NCBI RefSeq assembly: GCF_001654915.1
Contig: NZ_LXEQ01000023.1
Direction: 5' to 3' (one strand)
Origin: Buttiauxella ferragutiae
GTDB taxonomy: Bacteria > Pseudomonadota > Gammaproteobacteria > Enterobacterales > Enterobacteriaceae
DNA length: 64,000 nt
This document shows, piece after piece, positions 8,275-17,308 of this stretch. The position numbers and the translations under genes are program-made. Under the pieces are notes generated by a model. The model ran no database searches and was not told where the DNA came from. It saw only the letters and a list, made by a program, of their open reading frames with translations. How positions within the stretch are numbered: position 1 is the stretch's first letter; every line of letters begins with the position of its first letter.

Positions 8275-9269
8275 AGGTTCAGGCGTTTTTCGAGCTGTTC
8301 TAACTGTTCCAACTCAATGCGGTCGGCTTCACGCGCATCAGCTATTTTTCTGGATTTATCGAATGATTCATAATGCTCATTTACCACGGATTTCATCTGC
8401 TCGCGGCTAACAGAACCACGGTGATTCAAAAGTGGTTGTTCATTAAAAGCCATAAAGTTGTCGATAAATTTACGCCAGTCTGCGAGCTTCAGGTGTTGTT
8501 TTTGTTTGGCGCGGAACTCTGCGAATTCTAAAAACATCGAGGCCAGACGATTCAGGCTATCGAGTTCGTCTTCATTAAGGTAATTTTTGGCGATCACCAC
8601 ATCCGCTTTGCGCACACGTGAGCCTTTAAAACTCAGCAAATTCATATTGGATTTTGTTGCATCTGCACGCTGTACCACGAGTTCGGCTGCGGTATAACCT
8701 GTGACCGCGAAGAACAATTTGTTTTGTACTTCGGCAAACAGCTGGACTGTGTCTTTTTCGTTGGCGTGATAGTCTTCGGAAAGGGTAAACAAATCGCGAA
8801 TTTTTTGATAAAAGCGCAGCTCTGAAGAGCGGATTTCGCGGATGCGCTCCAGCAATTCGTCAAAGTAATCCCACTTAGGATCTTTAAGGCGTTCGTCATC
8901 CATAGCGAAGCCTTTAAGCATATATTCGTGGAGGATACGTGTCGCCCACTGCCGGAATTGCGTTGCCCGAGGGGATTTCACGCGATAACCGATGGCAATA
9001 ATCATCGGTAACGAGTAATGAGCAAGCTGGCGTTGGATATTCCGCTCGCCCTCACTTTGAACTGTCAAGTAATCCTTGACGGTTGCCTCACGGCTCAACT
9101 CTCCTTCGGCAAAAATGTTCTTCACATGCAGGCTGATGTTCTGCTTAGTTGTTTGATAAAGCTCAGCAATTTCTAGTTGCGTAAGCCATACCTGGCCCCC
9201 CAACTCACGCAAAATAAACTGGGATTCGCCGTCTTCGGAGGTGTAGAGGATCGGATCGTTATCAGACAT
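8259..9269 (-). CDS. RhuM-family protein
   Basis: About 336 residues, matching the Virulence_RhuM family first noted in a Salmonella pathogenicity island. The N-terminal part carries a helix-turn-helix-like segment (WLTQLEIAELYQTTKQNISLH) and the motif ATVKDYLTVQSEGERN; the C-terminal part is helical and charged. The molecular function is not established; family members often sit in accessory islands next to restriction or toxin genes. I chose the ATG at 9269 because AGGA lies 8 nt upstream, whereas the ATG at 9278 has a Shine-Dalgarno-like sequence directly abutting it. It stands alone between the rha terminator and a P4-like locus. Confidence 0.85.
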   Translation of the reverse strand: MSDNDPILYTSEDGESQFILRELGGQVWLTQLEIAELYQTTKQNISLHVKNIFAEGELSREATVKDYLTVQSEGERNIQRQLAHYSLPMIIAIGYRVKSPRATQFRQWATRILHEYMLKGFAMDDERLKDPKWDYFDELLERIREIRSSELRFYQKIRDLFTLSEDYHANEKDTVQLFAEVQNKLFFAVTGYTAAELVVQRADATKSNMNLLSFKGSRVRKADVVIAKNYLNEDELDSLNRLASMFLEFAEFRAKQKQHLKLADWRKFIDNFMAFNEQPLLNHRGSVSREQMKSVVNEHYESFDKSRKIADAREADRIELEQLEQLEKRLNLKKGH

Positions 9270-9378
9270 TATTTCCATCCTTGAGTTATGGCGTGACGTG
9301 TCGATGATACAGGACGAACTGAGTCACGCTGAACCAAAAGAAGAAGAACCCAGCCCTTTCTGAACCGGGTTCGCAGAT

Positions 9379-9828
9379 TTACATCGTTATTGCCGTGCGG
9401 ACGAAACGCGGCGTTCGTAACTCATCGGCAAAGTGGCCCGTGAGTTCAAACAACAGTCCGGTCAGCGCTTTTTCTTCCATGGCAGAAAAATTGTGGCTAT
9501 TGAGGATGTTTGCCAACGTCAGGCAGTAGCGGCAAAGATCGTCGGGGTCAGGTTCAAAAGTGGGGACCTGTGCCGGAATGCTATCCACGGTGAAACTTTC
9601 AATCAGATGCTCTGGGATGTCGTCATTCAGCGTTGAATAAAGCAGTTCGAGGCATTCCGCGAGGCGGTAGCAAAGGACGCGTCTTTCCCCCGGTTTTGCG
9701 CTTGCAATCAGCGAGTCGGCGAAGCGTTCGCAATAGTCTGCCAGCACGGTGAAATCGGTGTCTGCGTTGAAAGAAAGATTAAGCGGCGAGTGGTCTAAAG
9801 TATGAGTTTGGGTTGGGGTAGTAGCCAT
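9379..9828 (-). CDS. Hypothetical protein, paralogue of the 20501-21031 gene (P4-satellite-associated type)
   Basis: 149 residues, with no catalytic motif visible. The C-terminal half contains EHLIESFTVDS, then TGLLFEL and RTPRFVRT; the same string of motifs recurs in the gene at 20501-21031, so the two are diverged paralogues. A good AGGAGG lies 9 nt before the ATG at 9828. The long structured leader just upstream resembles the immunity/leader region of P4-like satellite phages, and proteins of this kind are often annotated near such leaders. No integrase or other phage gene is next to it, so it looks like an orphan remnant or a domesticated gene. Function unknown. Confidence 0.7.
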   Translation of the reverse strand: MATTPTQTHTLDHSPLNLSFNADTDFTVLADYCERFADSLIASAKPGERRVLCYRLAECLELLYSTLNDDIPEHLIESFTVDSIPAQVPTFEPDPDDLCRYCLTLANILNSHNFSAMEEKALTGLLFELTGHFADELRTPRFVRTAITM

Positions 9829-9850
9829 AGTGGCAGCCTCCTGTAACGGG

Positions 9851-9964
9851 TTATATTCCCACCACCTGAGAGGCTAATCTCTGGGTGGTGAGCTGAACGA
9901 GGTTAGCCTTACCGGTGTTACAGGAAACCGGCGCATCTTTCGACGCCCCCATCCAGCCCACCAT
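9851..9964 (-). CDS. Possible 37-residue leader peptide (Ash-like)
   Basis: A short frame begins MVGWMGASKDAPVS and ends QRLASQVVGI, with its TAA 22 bp before the ATG of the 149-residue gene. It resembles the peptide tract commonly read through P4-like leaders (Ash family). No Shine-Dalgarno sequence precedes the ATG and the region is strongly structured, so the conservation may belong to the RNA and not to a peptide. Confidence 0.3.
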   Translation of the reverse strand: MVGWMGASKDAPVSCNTGKANLVQLTTQRLASQVVGI

Positions 9965-9992
9965 AATTAGGGTGTAGCCGAACGCACGGTAT

Positions 9993-10013
9993 AAAAAAAG
10001 ACGCTGGCGCGTC
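9993..10013 (-). terminator. Intrinsic terminator within the leader (attenuator)
   Basis: On the minus strand GACGC-GCCA-GCGTC is followed by seven T. It lies between the two GATTAGCCTCTC copies and about 165 bp before the 149-residue gene. A terminator placed before a gene and between two repeat boxes suggests conditional read-through. Confidence 0.75.
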
Positions 10014-10151
10014 ATATACCGCCTGTAACTATAATCGAGAGGCTAATCCCGGCACCTGATTTTGCAGGTACGGCGCAACGATACTGCGATTGATTATTGC
10101 CAGCAAGCGGTTTGCGTGCGGAAAGTTATGCTCTGCGGCATTGCTCGCAAA

Positions 10152-11117
10152 CTAAACCACCGCCCCTTCCAGCGCCTTATTAATCACCTGTGAAAGCTCT
10201 TTCACATCGAACTTTGCCACATAGCCGTTCGCGCCCACTTTGCGCACGTGGTCTTCGTTGGCGCTGCCGGATAAAGACGAGTGAATCACCACCGGAATGT
10301 GCTTTAACGTGATATCTGTTTTGATGTTTCGCGTCAGGGTAAACCCGTCCATTTCCGGCATTTCAATATCGGTTAATACCATACCAATGCGGTCGGTGAT
10401 CGGCTGGCCTGCGGCTTTGGCTTCTGCGGCGATAACCTTGATTTTCTCCCACGCTTCAAGCCCTGTGGAGTGCATCATTGCCGGAATGCCCATGCCTTTC
10501 AGCCCTTGCTCAAGCATCAGGCGTGCGACTTTGGAATCTTCGGCAACAATCGCCACGGCACCGGGTTTTAACGGATTGGTATTGCCTTCGATTGCCGCCA
10601 TATCGACTTTGCGCCCGGAAGGGATGATGTCGTAGAGGATCTGTTCAACATCGAGCACCAGCGCCAGTTCGCCTTTGTGCTCGTCGCTATCCAGTGAGGC
10701 AATGCTGGTGATGTTACGGCTGCTCACGCCTGATTCGGCAGCGTGAACCTGGCTCCAGTCGAGGCGGATAATATTTTCCACCGACTCTACTGCAAACGCC
10801 TGCGTGCTGCGGGCATATTCGGTTATCAGTAACAGATTCAGCCCGGTTTTTGGTGTGCAGCCTGTAACGGCTGGCAGGTCGATAACCGGGATAAACTGGT
10901 CGCGAATATTTGCCATGCCCAACAGCGGCGACATCATTCCCGCTGCACGGTTAATTTTTGGCATCGGTACAATTTCACGCAGCTTAAAAACATTAATGCC
11001 ATACAACTCAGATTTCCCACCGTGCTGGCCATCGCCTAAGCGGAAAAGTAACAGCTCAAATTTATTGGATAACGCCAGGTTAGCTCTTTCATCGATATCT
11101 TTTTGAAAACTATCCAT
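10152..11117 (-). CDS. cheV: Chemotaxis coupling protein CheV (CheW-receiver fusion)
   Basis: 321 residues. An N-terminal CheW-like coupling domain (about 15-165) is followed by a response-regulator receiver domain (about 185-318) whose phosphorylated Asp is Asp250 in VLTDIEMPEMDG, with the conserved Lys in GYVAKFD. CheV links chemoreceptors to the CheA kinase and uses its receiver for adaptation. E. coli K-12 has no CheV; Salmonella and many other enterics do. No other chemotaxis gene is nearby, so it is a detached member of the flagellar/chemotaxis regulon. Confidence 0.94.
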   Translation of the reverse strand: MDSFQKDIDERANLALSNKFELLLFRLGDGQHGGKSELYGINVFKLREIVPMPKINRAAGMMSPLLGMANIRDQFIPVIDLPAVTGCTPKTGLNLLLITEYARSTQAFAVESVENIIRLDWSQVHAAESGVSSRNITSIASLDSDEHKGELALVLDVEQILYDIIPSGRKVDMAAIEGNTNPLKPGAVAIVAEDSKVARLMLEQGLKGMGIPAMMHSTGLEAWEKIKVIAAEAKAAGQPITDRIGMVLTDIEMPEMDGFTLTRNIKTDITLKHIPVVIHSSLSGSANEDHVRKVGANGYVAKFDVKELSQVINKALEGAVV

Positions 11118-11248
11118 TTAAACCTCTGTTCGATAACCTGGCGGAAAATCGCCCTGGCGCCTGTAGAAGTTATCGGCAGATTGCGGGAAAAATGGAGTGC
11201 GATTACGAGTGAATGATGGACGGCGTAATCGCTTCCCCCCTAACAAAG

Positions 11249-11278
11249 AAAAAAACACCCGGCAAGCCGAGTGTTTTT
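11249..11278. terminator. Bidirectional terminator after asr
   Basis: The stem AACACCCGGC/GCCGAGTGTT has a short loop, a run of A on one side and five T on the other. It lies about 25 bp beyond the asr stop on the minus strand. Confidence 0.85.
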
Positions 11279-11303
11279 AGAGAAGAGGGATTGTGTGGCT
11301 GAC

Positions 11304-11603
11304 TTATGCAGCAGGTTTAACCGCTGGTTTTGCCGCTGGCGCTACTGTGGTTGCCGCTTTTTTGTGGTGCTTTTTGGCAGCCTGAGCTTTCTGTGGAGCG
11401 GCTGGTGTTGCTGTGTGAGTGGCTTTTTTGTGGTGTTTTTTAGCTGCTTGCGCTTTCTGCGCTACCGGTGCTGCTTTGTGGTGTTTTTTGTGGTGCACAG
11501 TAGTGTGTTTTGCCGGAGCAGGTGCTGCGGTGGTATCAGCCGCGAAAGCAACAGAAGACAGACCCATTACAGCGACAGCAATCAGAGTTAATACTTTTTT
11601 CAT
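11304..11603 (-). CDS. asr: Acid shock protein Asr
   Basis: 99-residue, very basic periplasmic protein induced by low pH and phosphate limitation. Residues 1-22 are a signal peptide (MKKVLTLIAVAVMG..., cleavage after AFA). The mature part is low-complexity, rich in Ala, Lys, His and Pro, and contains two copies of the motif QKAQAAKKHHKK, as in E. coli Asr (102 residues), which is processed to a smaller mature form. An in-frame upstream start would add 23 residues ahead of the signal peptide and is rejected. A sequence resembling an RstA box lies about 100 bp upstream, consistent with the known RstA control of asr. Confidence 0.93.
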   Translation of the reverse strand: MKKVLTLIAVAVMGLSSVAFAADTTAAPAPAKHTTVHHKKHHKAAPVAQKAQAAKKHHKKATHTATPAAPQKAQAAKKHHKKAATTVAPAAKPAVKPAA

Positions 11604-11701
11604 TTTGATAGTCTCGTATTTGTTTATGTGCGGCCGGTTGGCCCGTTGAAATAACTCTATTCCAATAAACAAATACCTTCCGTGAGTGATTGGTGTCGGT
11701 A

Positions 11702-11715
11702 AGTAACGGAATGTA
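11702..11715 (-). promoter_or_regulatory. Possible RstA box of asr
   Basis: On the minus strand TACATTCCGTTACT matches the RstA consensus TACATNTNGTTACA at 10 of the 12 specified positions, about 100 bp upstream of the asr start codon. It partly occupies the short gap between asr and fdhD. Confidence 0.45.
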
Positions 11716-11722
11716 CAACTCC

Positions 11723-12547
11723 TTAACGCAGCCGCTGCGGATGGGTATAAACCGTGGCGCGGCCTGGTTTACTAAAGCCGACCAGCGTCAAATTGCAATG
11801 ATGGGCAACTTCCACCGCAAGCGTGGTGGCGGCAGAAACAGCAAACAAAATCTCGACGCCGCACTGGGCCGATTTTTGCACCATTTCATAGCTGGCACGG
11901 CTGGAGACTAACACTGCGCCAGTGTTCCAGCTTTCGCGGGCTCGCACCCCAAGCAGTTTATCCAGCGCCACATGGCGGCCAATATCTTCTTTGCCATCCA
12001 GAATCGTGCCGTTCTCATTAAGCCAAAGTGCGGCATGCGTACAACCGGTGAGTTGCCCAACGGGTTGGTAGTCGCGCATCTGGTTTAACGCCGCGTCCAG
12101 TTTATTCAAATCAAAAGTTTGTGTGAAGGGTAATGGAGACAGCGGGCGGCCAATATCATTGAGCTGTTCAACGCCACAGACGCCACAACCGGTGCGCCCG
12201 GCAAGAGAGCGACGGCGTTCTTTTAACCCCATGAAACGGCGGCTGGAAAGCTCTATTTGTACCTCCAGACCATTGCACACCGCGATAACATCCATTCCGT
12301 AAATATCGGCAGGGGATTCTATAATTCCTTCTGATAAGGAAAAACCTAACGCAAAGAGTTCCAAATCTTTGGGGGATGCCATCATTACGACATGCGAAAT
12401 ACCGTTGTAGACCAGTGCTACCGGGATTTCTTCAGCCAGCCAGTCGCCTTTGGCTTGCTGTAAATCGTGGCGTTGCCACAAATCTATCGTCCGTGCGCCA
12501 GTGATGGCGTTCACAATTTTGCTTTGATTCGGGTTGGGATTGTTCAC
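11723..12547 (-). CDS. fdhD: Formate dehydrogenase accessory sulfurtransferase FdhD
   Basis: 274 residues. Transfers sulfur from IscS to the molybdenum cofactor (bis-MGD), sulfuration that formate dehydrogenases need for activity. The essential pair Cys121 and Cys124 is present in RTGCGVCG, and the C-terminal VSSRASYEMVQKSAQ segment is typical of the family. It is divergent from fdoG with about 160 bp between the two starts, the same arrangement as in E. coli, so enzyme and maturation factor are placed together. Confidence 0.96.
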   Translation of the reverse strand: MNNPNPNQSKIVNAITGARTIDLWQRHDLQQAKGDWLAEEIPVALVYNGISHVVMMASPKDLELFALGFSLSEGIIESPADIYGMDVIAVCNGLEVQIELSSRRFMGLKERRRSLAGRTGCGVCGVEQLNDIGRPLSPLPFTQTFDLNKLDAALNQMRDYQPVGQLTGCTHAALWLNENGTILDGKEDIGRHVALDKLLGVRARESWNTGAVLVSSRASYEMVQKSAQCGVEILFAVSAATTLAVEVAHHCNLTLVGFSKPGRATVYTHPQRLR

Positions 12548-12707
12548 TTTGTCTTAACCTGATTGGAACAGCCTTAAAACTAATGTGGTATTCTTGAAAC
12601 ACTATCCCTTCCGGATGAAGGGCTATTGCCAGTTTGAACCTTTGCGGCTTAAACCGCAAAAATTACACTTATAAGTCATGTGAAAAATGTCGAAAAAAGG
12701 AGCATCC

Positions 12708-15700
12708 ATGCAGGTCAGCAGACGACAGTTCTTTAAGATCTGTGCTGGCGGTATGGCAGGGACTACGGCAGCGGCACTGGGCTTTGCCCCAGGTGTTGCA
12801 CTTGCGGAAACACGGCAATATAAACTGCTGCGTACACGTGAAACCCGTAACACCTGCACATATTGTTCCGTCGGTTGTGGGCTATTGATGTACAGCCTCG
12901 GTGACGGCGCGAAAAATGCCAAAGCATCCATCTTCCATATTGAAGGCGACCCGGACCATCCGGTAAACCGCGGTGCACTCTGCCCGAAAGGTGCAGGTCT
13001 GGTGGATTTCATCCACAGTGAAAGCCGTCTAAAATTCCCTTCTTACCGCGCACCAGGCTCGGATAAGTGGGAACAAATCAGCTGGGAAACGGCATTTGAC
13101 CGTATCGCCAAACTGATGAAAGCAGACCGCGACGCCAATTTTATTGCGCAGAACGCCCAGGGAACCACGGTCAACCGTTGGCTCTCCACTGGCATGTTGT
13201 GCGCATCAGCGTCCAGTAACGAAACCGGTTATTTAACCCAGAAATTTTCCCGCGCCCTCGGCATGTTAGCCGTGGATAACCAGGCGCGTGTCTGACACGG
13301 ACCAACGGTAGCAAGTCTTGCTCCAACATTTGGTCGCGGTGCGATGACCAACCACTGGGTTGATATCAAGAACGCCGATCTCGTTATTGTGATGGGTGGA
13401 AACGCGGCAGAAGCGCATCCAGTTGGGTTCCGCTGGGCGATGGAAGCCAAAATCCACAACGGCGCGAAGCTGATCGTTATCGATCCGCGCTTTACGCGTA
13501 CCGCTTCGGTGGCGGATTTCTACACCCCGATTCGCTCCGGCTCAGACATCGCTTTCTTGTCTGGCGTACTGCTGTACCTGATCAACAACAATAAATTTAA
13601 CCGCGAGTACGTCGAGGCTTACACCAACGCCAATCTGATTGTGCGTGAGGATTACAGCTTCGAAGACGGCCTGTTCTCAGGCTACGACGCGGCAAACCGT
13701 AAATACGATAAAACCACCTGGAACTATGAGCTGGACGAAAAAGGCTTCGCCAAACGCGACCTGACGCTGACTCATCCACGTTGTGTGTGGAACCTGCTCA
13801 AAGAGCACGTTTCTCGTTACACGCCAGATGTGGTTTCCAATATTTGCGGTACCCCGAAAGATGATTTCCTGAAAGTATGTGAATACATCGCAGAAACCAG
13901 CGCCAGGAATAAAACGGCGTCGTTCTTGTATGCACTGGGCTGGACGCAACACTCCGTGGGCGCGCAGAACATTCGTACTATGGCGATGATTCAGTTGCTG
14001 CTTGGCAACATGGGGATGGCGGGCGGCGGCGTGAACGCACTGCGCGGGCACTCCAACATTCAGGGTCTGACGGATCTCGGCCTGTTGTCACAAAGCCTGC
14101 CAGGCTACATGACGCTGCCGAACGAGAAACAGCCTGACATCCAGACTTATCTTGCCGCCAACACGCCGAAACCGCTGCTGGAAGGCCAGGTCAACTACTG
14201 GGGCAACTACCCGAAATTCTTCGTTTCGATGATGAAAGCCTTCTTTGGTGACAAAGCCACAGCAGAAAACAGCTGGGGTTATGACTGGTTGCCGAAATGG
14301 GACAAGGGCTACGACGTCCTGCAATATTTCGAGATGATGAACCAGGGCAAGGTGAACGGTTACCTGTGCCAGGGCTTTAACCCTGTTGCTTCGTTCCCGA
14401 ACAAAAACAAAGTCATTGCGTCACTGTCGAAGCTGAAATTCCTCGTGACCATCGACCCGCTGAACACCGAAACCTCGAACTTCTGGCAGAACCACGGCGA
14501 GATGAACGACGTTGATCCGTCGAAAATCCAGACCGAAGTGTTCCGCTTGCCATCCACCTGCTTTGCCGAAGAAAACGGTTCTATCGTTAACTCCGGACGC
14601 TGGTTGCAGTGGCACTGGAAAGGTGCGGACGCCCCAGGGGAAGCGCTGAACGACGGCGAAATCCTCGCGGGTATCTTTAGCCGTTTGCGCCACATGTACC
14701 AGAGCGAAGGCGGTGCGGTGCCTGAGCAAGTGCTGAACATGAGCTGGAACTACCAGACTCCTGACAACCCAGCACCGGAAGAAGTGGCGATGGAAAGCAA
14801 CGGTAAAGCGTTGCAGGACGTGGTCGACCCGGCAACTGGTGCGGTTCTGGTGAAAAAAGGCCAGCAACTCAGCTCGTTTGCACAACTGCGCGATGACGGC
14901 ACCACTTCCAGTGGCTGTTGGATCTTCGCCGGTAGCTGGACGCCAGACGGCAACCAGATGGCACGCCGCGATAACGCGGACCCATCAGGTTTGGGTAACA
15001 CGCTAGGCTGGGCCTGGGCGTGGCCGCTTAACCGTCGCATTCTGTATAACCGTGCTTCCGCCGATCCAGCGGGTAAACCGTGGGACGAAAAACGCCGCCT
15101 GATTTCCTGGGATGGCGCGAAGTGGAGCGGCGCAGATATTGCCGACTACAGCACTGCCGCACCGGGTACTGACGTTGGGCCGTTCATCATGCAGCCGGAA
15201 GGTTTAGGGCGCTTGTTTGCTATCGACAAGATGGCAGAAGGGCCGTTCCCGGAACACTACGAGCCGTTTGAAACGCCACTTGGCACCAACCCGCTACACC
15301 CGAACGTGGTTTCTAACCCGGCGGCGCGCGTGTTCAAAGGTGACCTGGAAGCGATGGGCAAGCATGACAAGTTCCCGTATGTCGGCACCACGTATCGTCT
15401 GACTGAGCATTTCCACTACTGGACCAAACACGCGGTACTGAACGCCATCGCGCAGCCAGAGCAGTTTATCGAGATTGGCGAGAAGCTCGCGAATTCACTC
15501 GGTATCGCGCATGGCGACACGGTGAAAGTCTCCTCCAACCGTGGCTTTATCAAAGCCAAAGCGGTGGTGACCAAGCGTATTCGCCAGCTAGATGTGAATG
15601 GTCAGAAAGTGGACACCATCGGTATTCCGATTCACTGGGGTTATGAAGGTGTGGCGAAGAAAGGCTTTATCGCTAACACCCTGACGCCATTTGTCGGTGA

Positions 15701-15758
15701 TGCCAACACGCAAACGCCTGAATTTAAAGCGTTCCTGGTCAATGTGGAAAAGGTGTAA
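12708..15758 (+). CDS. fdoG: Formate dehydrogenase-O major subunit, selenoprotein
   Basis: 1016-residue catalytic subunit that oxidises formate to CO2 on the periplasmic side. Residues 1-33 hold a twin-arginine signal (SRRQFFK). Cys50, Cys53, Cys57 and Cys92 bind one 4Fe-4S cluster, and the rest is the molybdopterin oxidoreductase fold. An in-frame TGA at 13293-13295 is codon 196, exactly the selenocysteine position of E. coli FdoG (DNQARV-Sec-HGPTV); naive translation therefore splits the gene into two frames. The ATG at 12708 has AAGGAG at a good distance and gives the conserved MQVSRRQ start. It is the first gene of fdoGHI-fdhE. Confidence 0.97.
13293..13335 (+). promoter_or_regulatory. 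Selenocysteine UGA codon with bacterial SECIS hairpin
   Basis: Right after the UGA, the tract GACCAACGGTAGCAAGTCTTGCT can fold with an apical stem AGCAAG/CTTGCT whose loop region contains the AAGTCT core, as in the SelB-binding hairpins of fdhF and fdoG. The flanking GGACCAA and TTGGTC arms also pair. The tRNA that reads it (selC) is encoded at 23472-23566. Confidence 0.85.
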
Positions 15759-15770
15759 CGGAGACGAATT

Positions 15771-16676
15771 ATGGCTTATCAATCTCAGGACATCATCCGT
15801 CGTTCCGCCACCAATGGCCTCACACCCGCGCCACAAGCGCGGGATCACCAGCAAGAGGTTGCGAAACTTATCGACGTGACCACCTGCATCGGCTGCAAAG
15901 CCTGCCAGGTGGCCTGTTCGGAGTGGAACGATCTGCGCGATGAGATCGGCAGCAACGTCGGGGTGTATGACAACCCGGCGGATCTGACCGCGAAATCGTG
16001 GACGGTGATGCGTTTCTCGGAAGTGGAACAAAACGACAAACTGGAATGGTTAATCCGCAAAGATGGCTGTATGCACTGCGCGGACCCAGGCTGCCTGAAA
16101 GCGTGTCCGGCTGAAGGCGCAATCATTCAGTATGCCAACGGTATTGTCGATTTCCAGTCTGAGCAGTGCATCGGCTGCGGTTACTGCATCGCCGGTTGCC
16201 CGTTCGACGTGCCGCGCCTGAACCCGGAGGACAACCGTGTCTACAAATGCACCCTGTGCGTAGACCGTGTGACCGTCGGCCAGGAGCCTGCCTGCGTGAA
16301 AACTTGCCCAACTGGTGCAATTCATTTCGGCTCGAAAGAGGATATGAAAAACCTGGCGGGTGAACGTGTGAGCGAACTGAAAACGCGCGGTTATGACAAC
16401 GCCGGATTGTACGACCCGGAAGGCGTTGGCGGCACACATGTTATGTATGTGCTGCACCATGCGGACAAGCCGACGTTGTATCACGGCCTGCCAGAGAACC
16501 CGTCCATCAGCCCAACCGTGAAATTCTGGAAAGGTGTCTGGAAGCCGCTCGCCGCTATTGGCTTTGCTGCAACCTTCGCCGCCAGCGTGTTCCACTATGT
16601 GGGGGTCGGCCCGAACCGTGCCGAAGAAGAGGACGATAACCTGCACCATGACGACGACGAGGTGCGCAAACCATGA
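15771..16676 (+). CDS. fdoH: Formate dehydrogenase-O iron-sulfur subunit
   Basis: 301-residue electron-transfer subunit with four 4Fe-4S clusters. Four cysteine groups are visible: CIGCKACQVAC, CMHCADPGCLKACP, CIGCGYCIAGCPF and CTLCVDRV...CVKTCP. A single C-terminal membrane helix (about 260-285) anchors it, followed by an acidic, His-rich tail. Electrons pass from FdoG through this subunit to the cytochrome b subunit. It begins 12 bp after fdoG and its end overlaps fdoI by 4 bp. Confidence 0.96.
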   Translation: MAYQSQDIIRRSATNGLTPAPQARDHQQEVAKLIDVTTCIGCKACQVACSEWNDLRDEIGSNVGVYDNPADLTAKSWTVMRFSEVEQNDKLEWLIRKDGCMHCADPGCLKACPAEGAIIQYANGIVDFQSEQCIGCGYCIAGCPFDVPRLNPEDNRVYKCTLCVDRVTVGQEPACVKTCPTGAIHFGSKEDMKNLAGERVSELKTRGYDNAGLYDPEGVGGTHVMYVLHHADKPTLYHGLPENPSISPTVKFWKGVWKPLAAIGFAATFAASVFHYVGVGPNRAEEEDDNLHHDDDEVRKP

Positions 16677-17308
16677 AAAAACAAGTGACTATTCAGCGTT
16701 ACAGCGCGCCTGAACGTATCAACCACTGGGTAACCGCCTTCTGCTTTATGCTGGCGGCCATCAGCGGGCTGGGGTTTTTCTTCCCCTCCTTTAACTGGTT
16801 AATGAACGTTCTGGGCACACCGCAACTGGCGCGCATTCTCCACCCGTTCGTCGGTGTGGTGATGTTTGCCTCGTTTATCATCATGTTTTTCCGTTACTGG
16901 CACCATAACCTCATCAATCGTGACGATATTTTCTGGGCGAAGAATATTCGCAAGATCGTCGTTAACGAAGAAGTGGGGGACACCGGGCGGTATAACTTCG
17001 GCCAGAAATGCGTGTTCTGGGCGGCGATTATCTTCCTGGTACTGTTGCTGGTGAGCGGCGTGATTATCTGGCGCCCTTACTTCGCGCCTGCATTCTCAAT
17101 CCCGTTGATTCGCGTTGCCCTGTTGGTGCATTCATTTGCAGCAGTGGCACTGATTGTGGTTATTATGGTCCACATCTATGCCGCCCTTTGGGTGAAAGGC
17201 ACGATTACCGCGATGGTGGAAGGTTGGGTCACCACGACCTGGGCCAAAAAACACCATCCGAAATGGTACCGTGAAGTTCGCCAAAAACAGGAAAAACGAT
17301 CGGAATGA
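16673..17308 (+). CDS. fdoI: Formate dehydrogenase-O cytochrome b556 subunit
   Basis: 211-residue membrane protein with four hydrophobic helices that binds two haem b groups and passes electrons to quinone. Candidate haem-ligand histidines are present in the ERINHWV, ILHPFVGV and LVHSFAAVALIVVIMVHIY segments. It overlaps fdoH (ATGA) and fdhE (ATGA) by 4 bp each, so the three downstream genes of the operon are translationally coupled. Confidence 0.96.
   Translation: MKKQVTIQRYSAPERINHWVTAFCFMLAAISGLGFFFPSFNWLMNVLGTPQLARILHPFVGVVMFASFIIMFFRYWHHNLINRDDIFWAKNIRKIVVNEEVGDTGRYNFGQKCVFWAAIIFLVLLLVSGVIIWRPYFAPAFSIPLIRVALLVHSFAAVALIVVIMVHIYAALWVKGTITAMVEGWVTTTWAKKHHPKWYREVRQKQEKRSE

Larger units (their letters stand above)
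9829..10090 (-). promoter_or_regulatory. P4-like structured leader with attenuator
   Basis: Transcribed towards the 149-residue gene. It contains (1) two exact 12-bp copies of GATTAGCCTCTC (minus strand; 10037-10048 and 9868-9879), (2) a complementary tract containing GGCTAACC near 9896-9908 that could pair with either copy, (3) the hairpin CACCACC/GGTGGTG at 9860-9890, and (4) the attenuator at 9993-10013. Phage P4 immunity uses a small RNA pairing with two similar leader sequences to cause premature termination, and this layout is the same. The rest of the 10014-10151 gap up to cheV shows only a GTTTGCG/CGCAAAC inverted repeat. Confidence 0.5.

Noticed and set aside
13293..13295. Frameshift or nonsense mutation splitting fdoG
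   Set aside because: The TGA is at codon 196, the known selenocysteine site, with a SECIS hairpin, and selC is present in the window.
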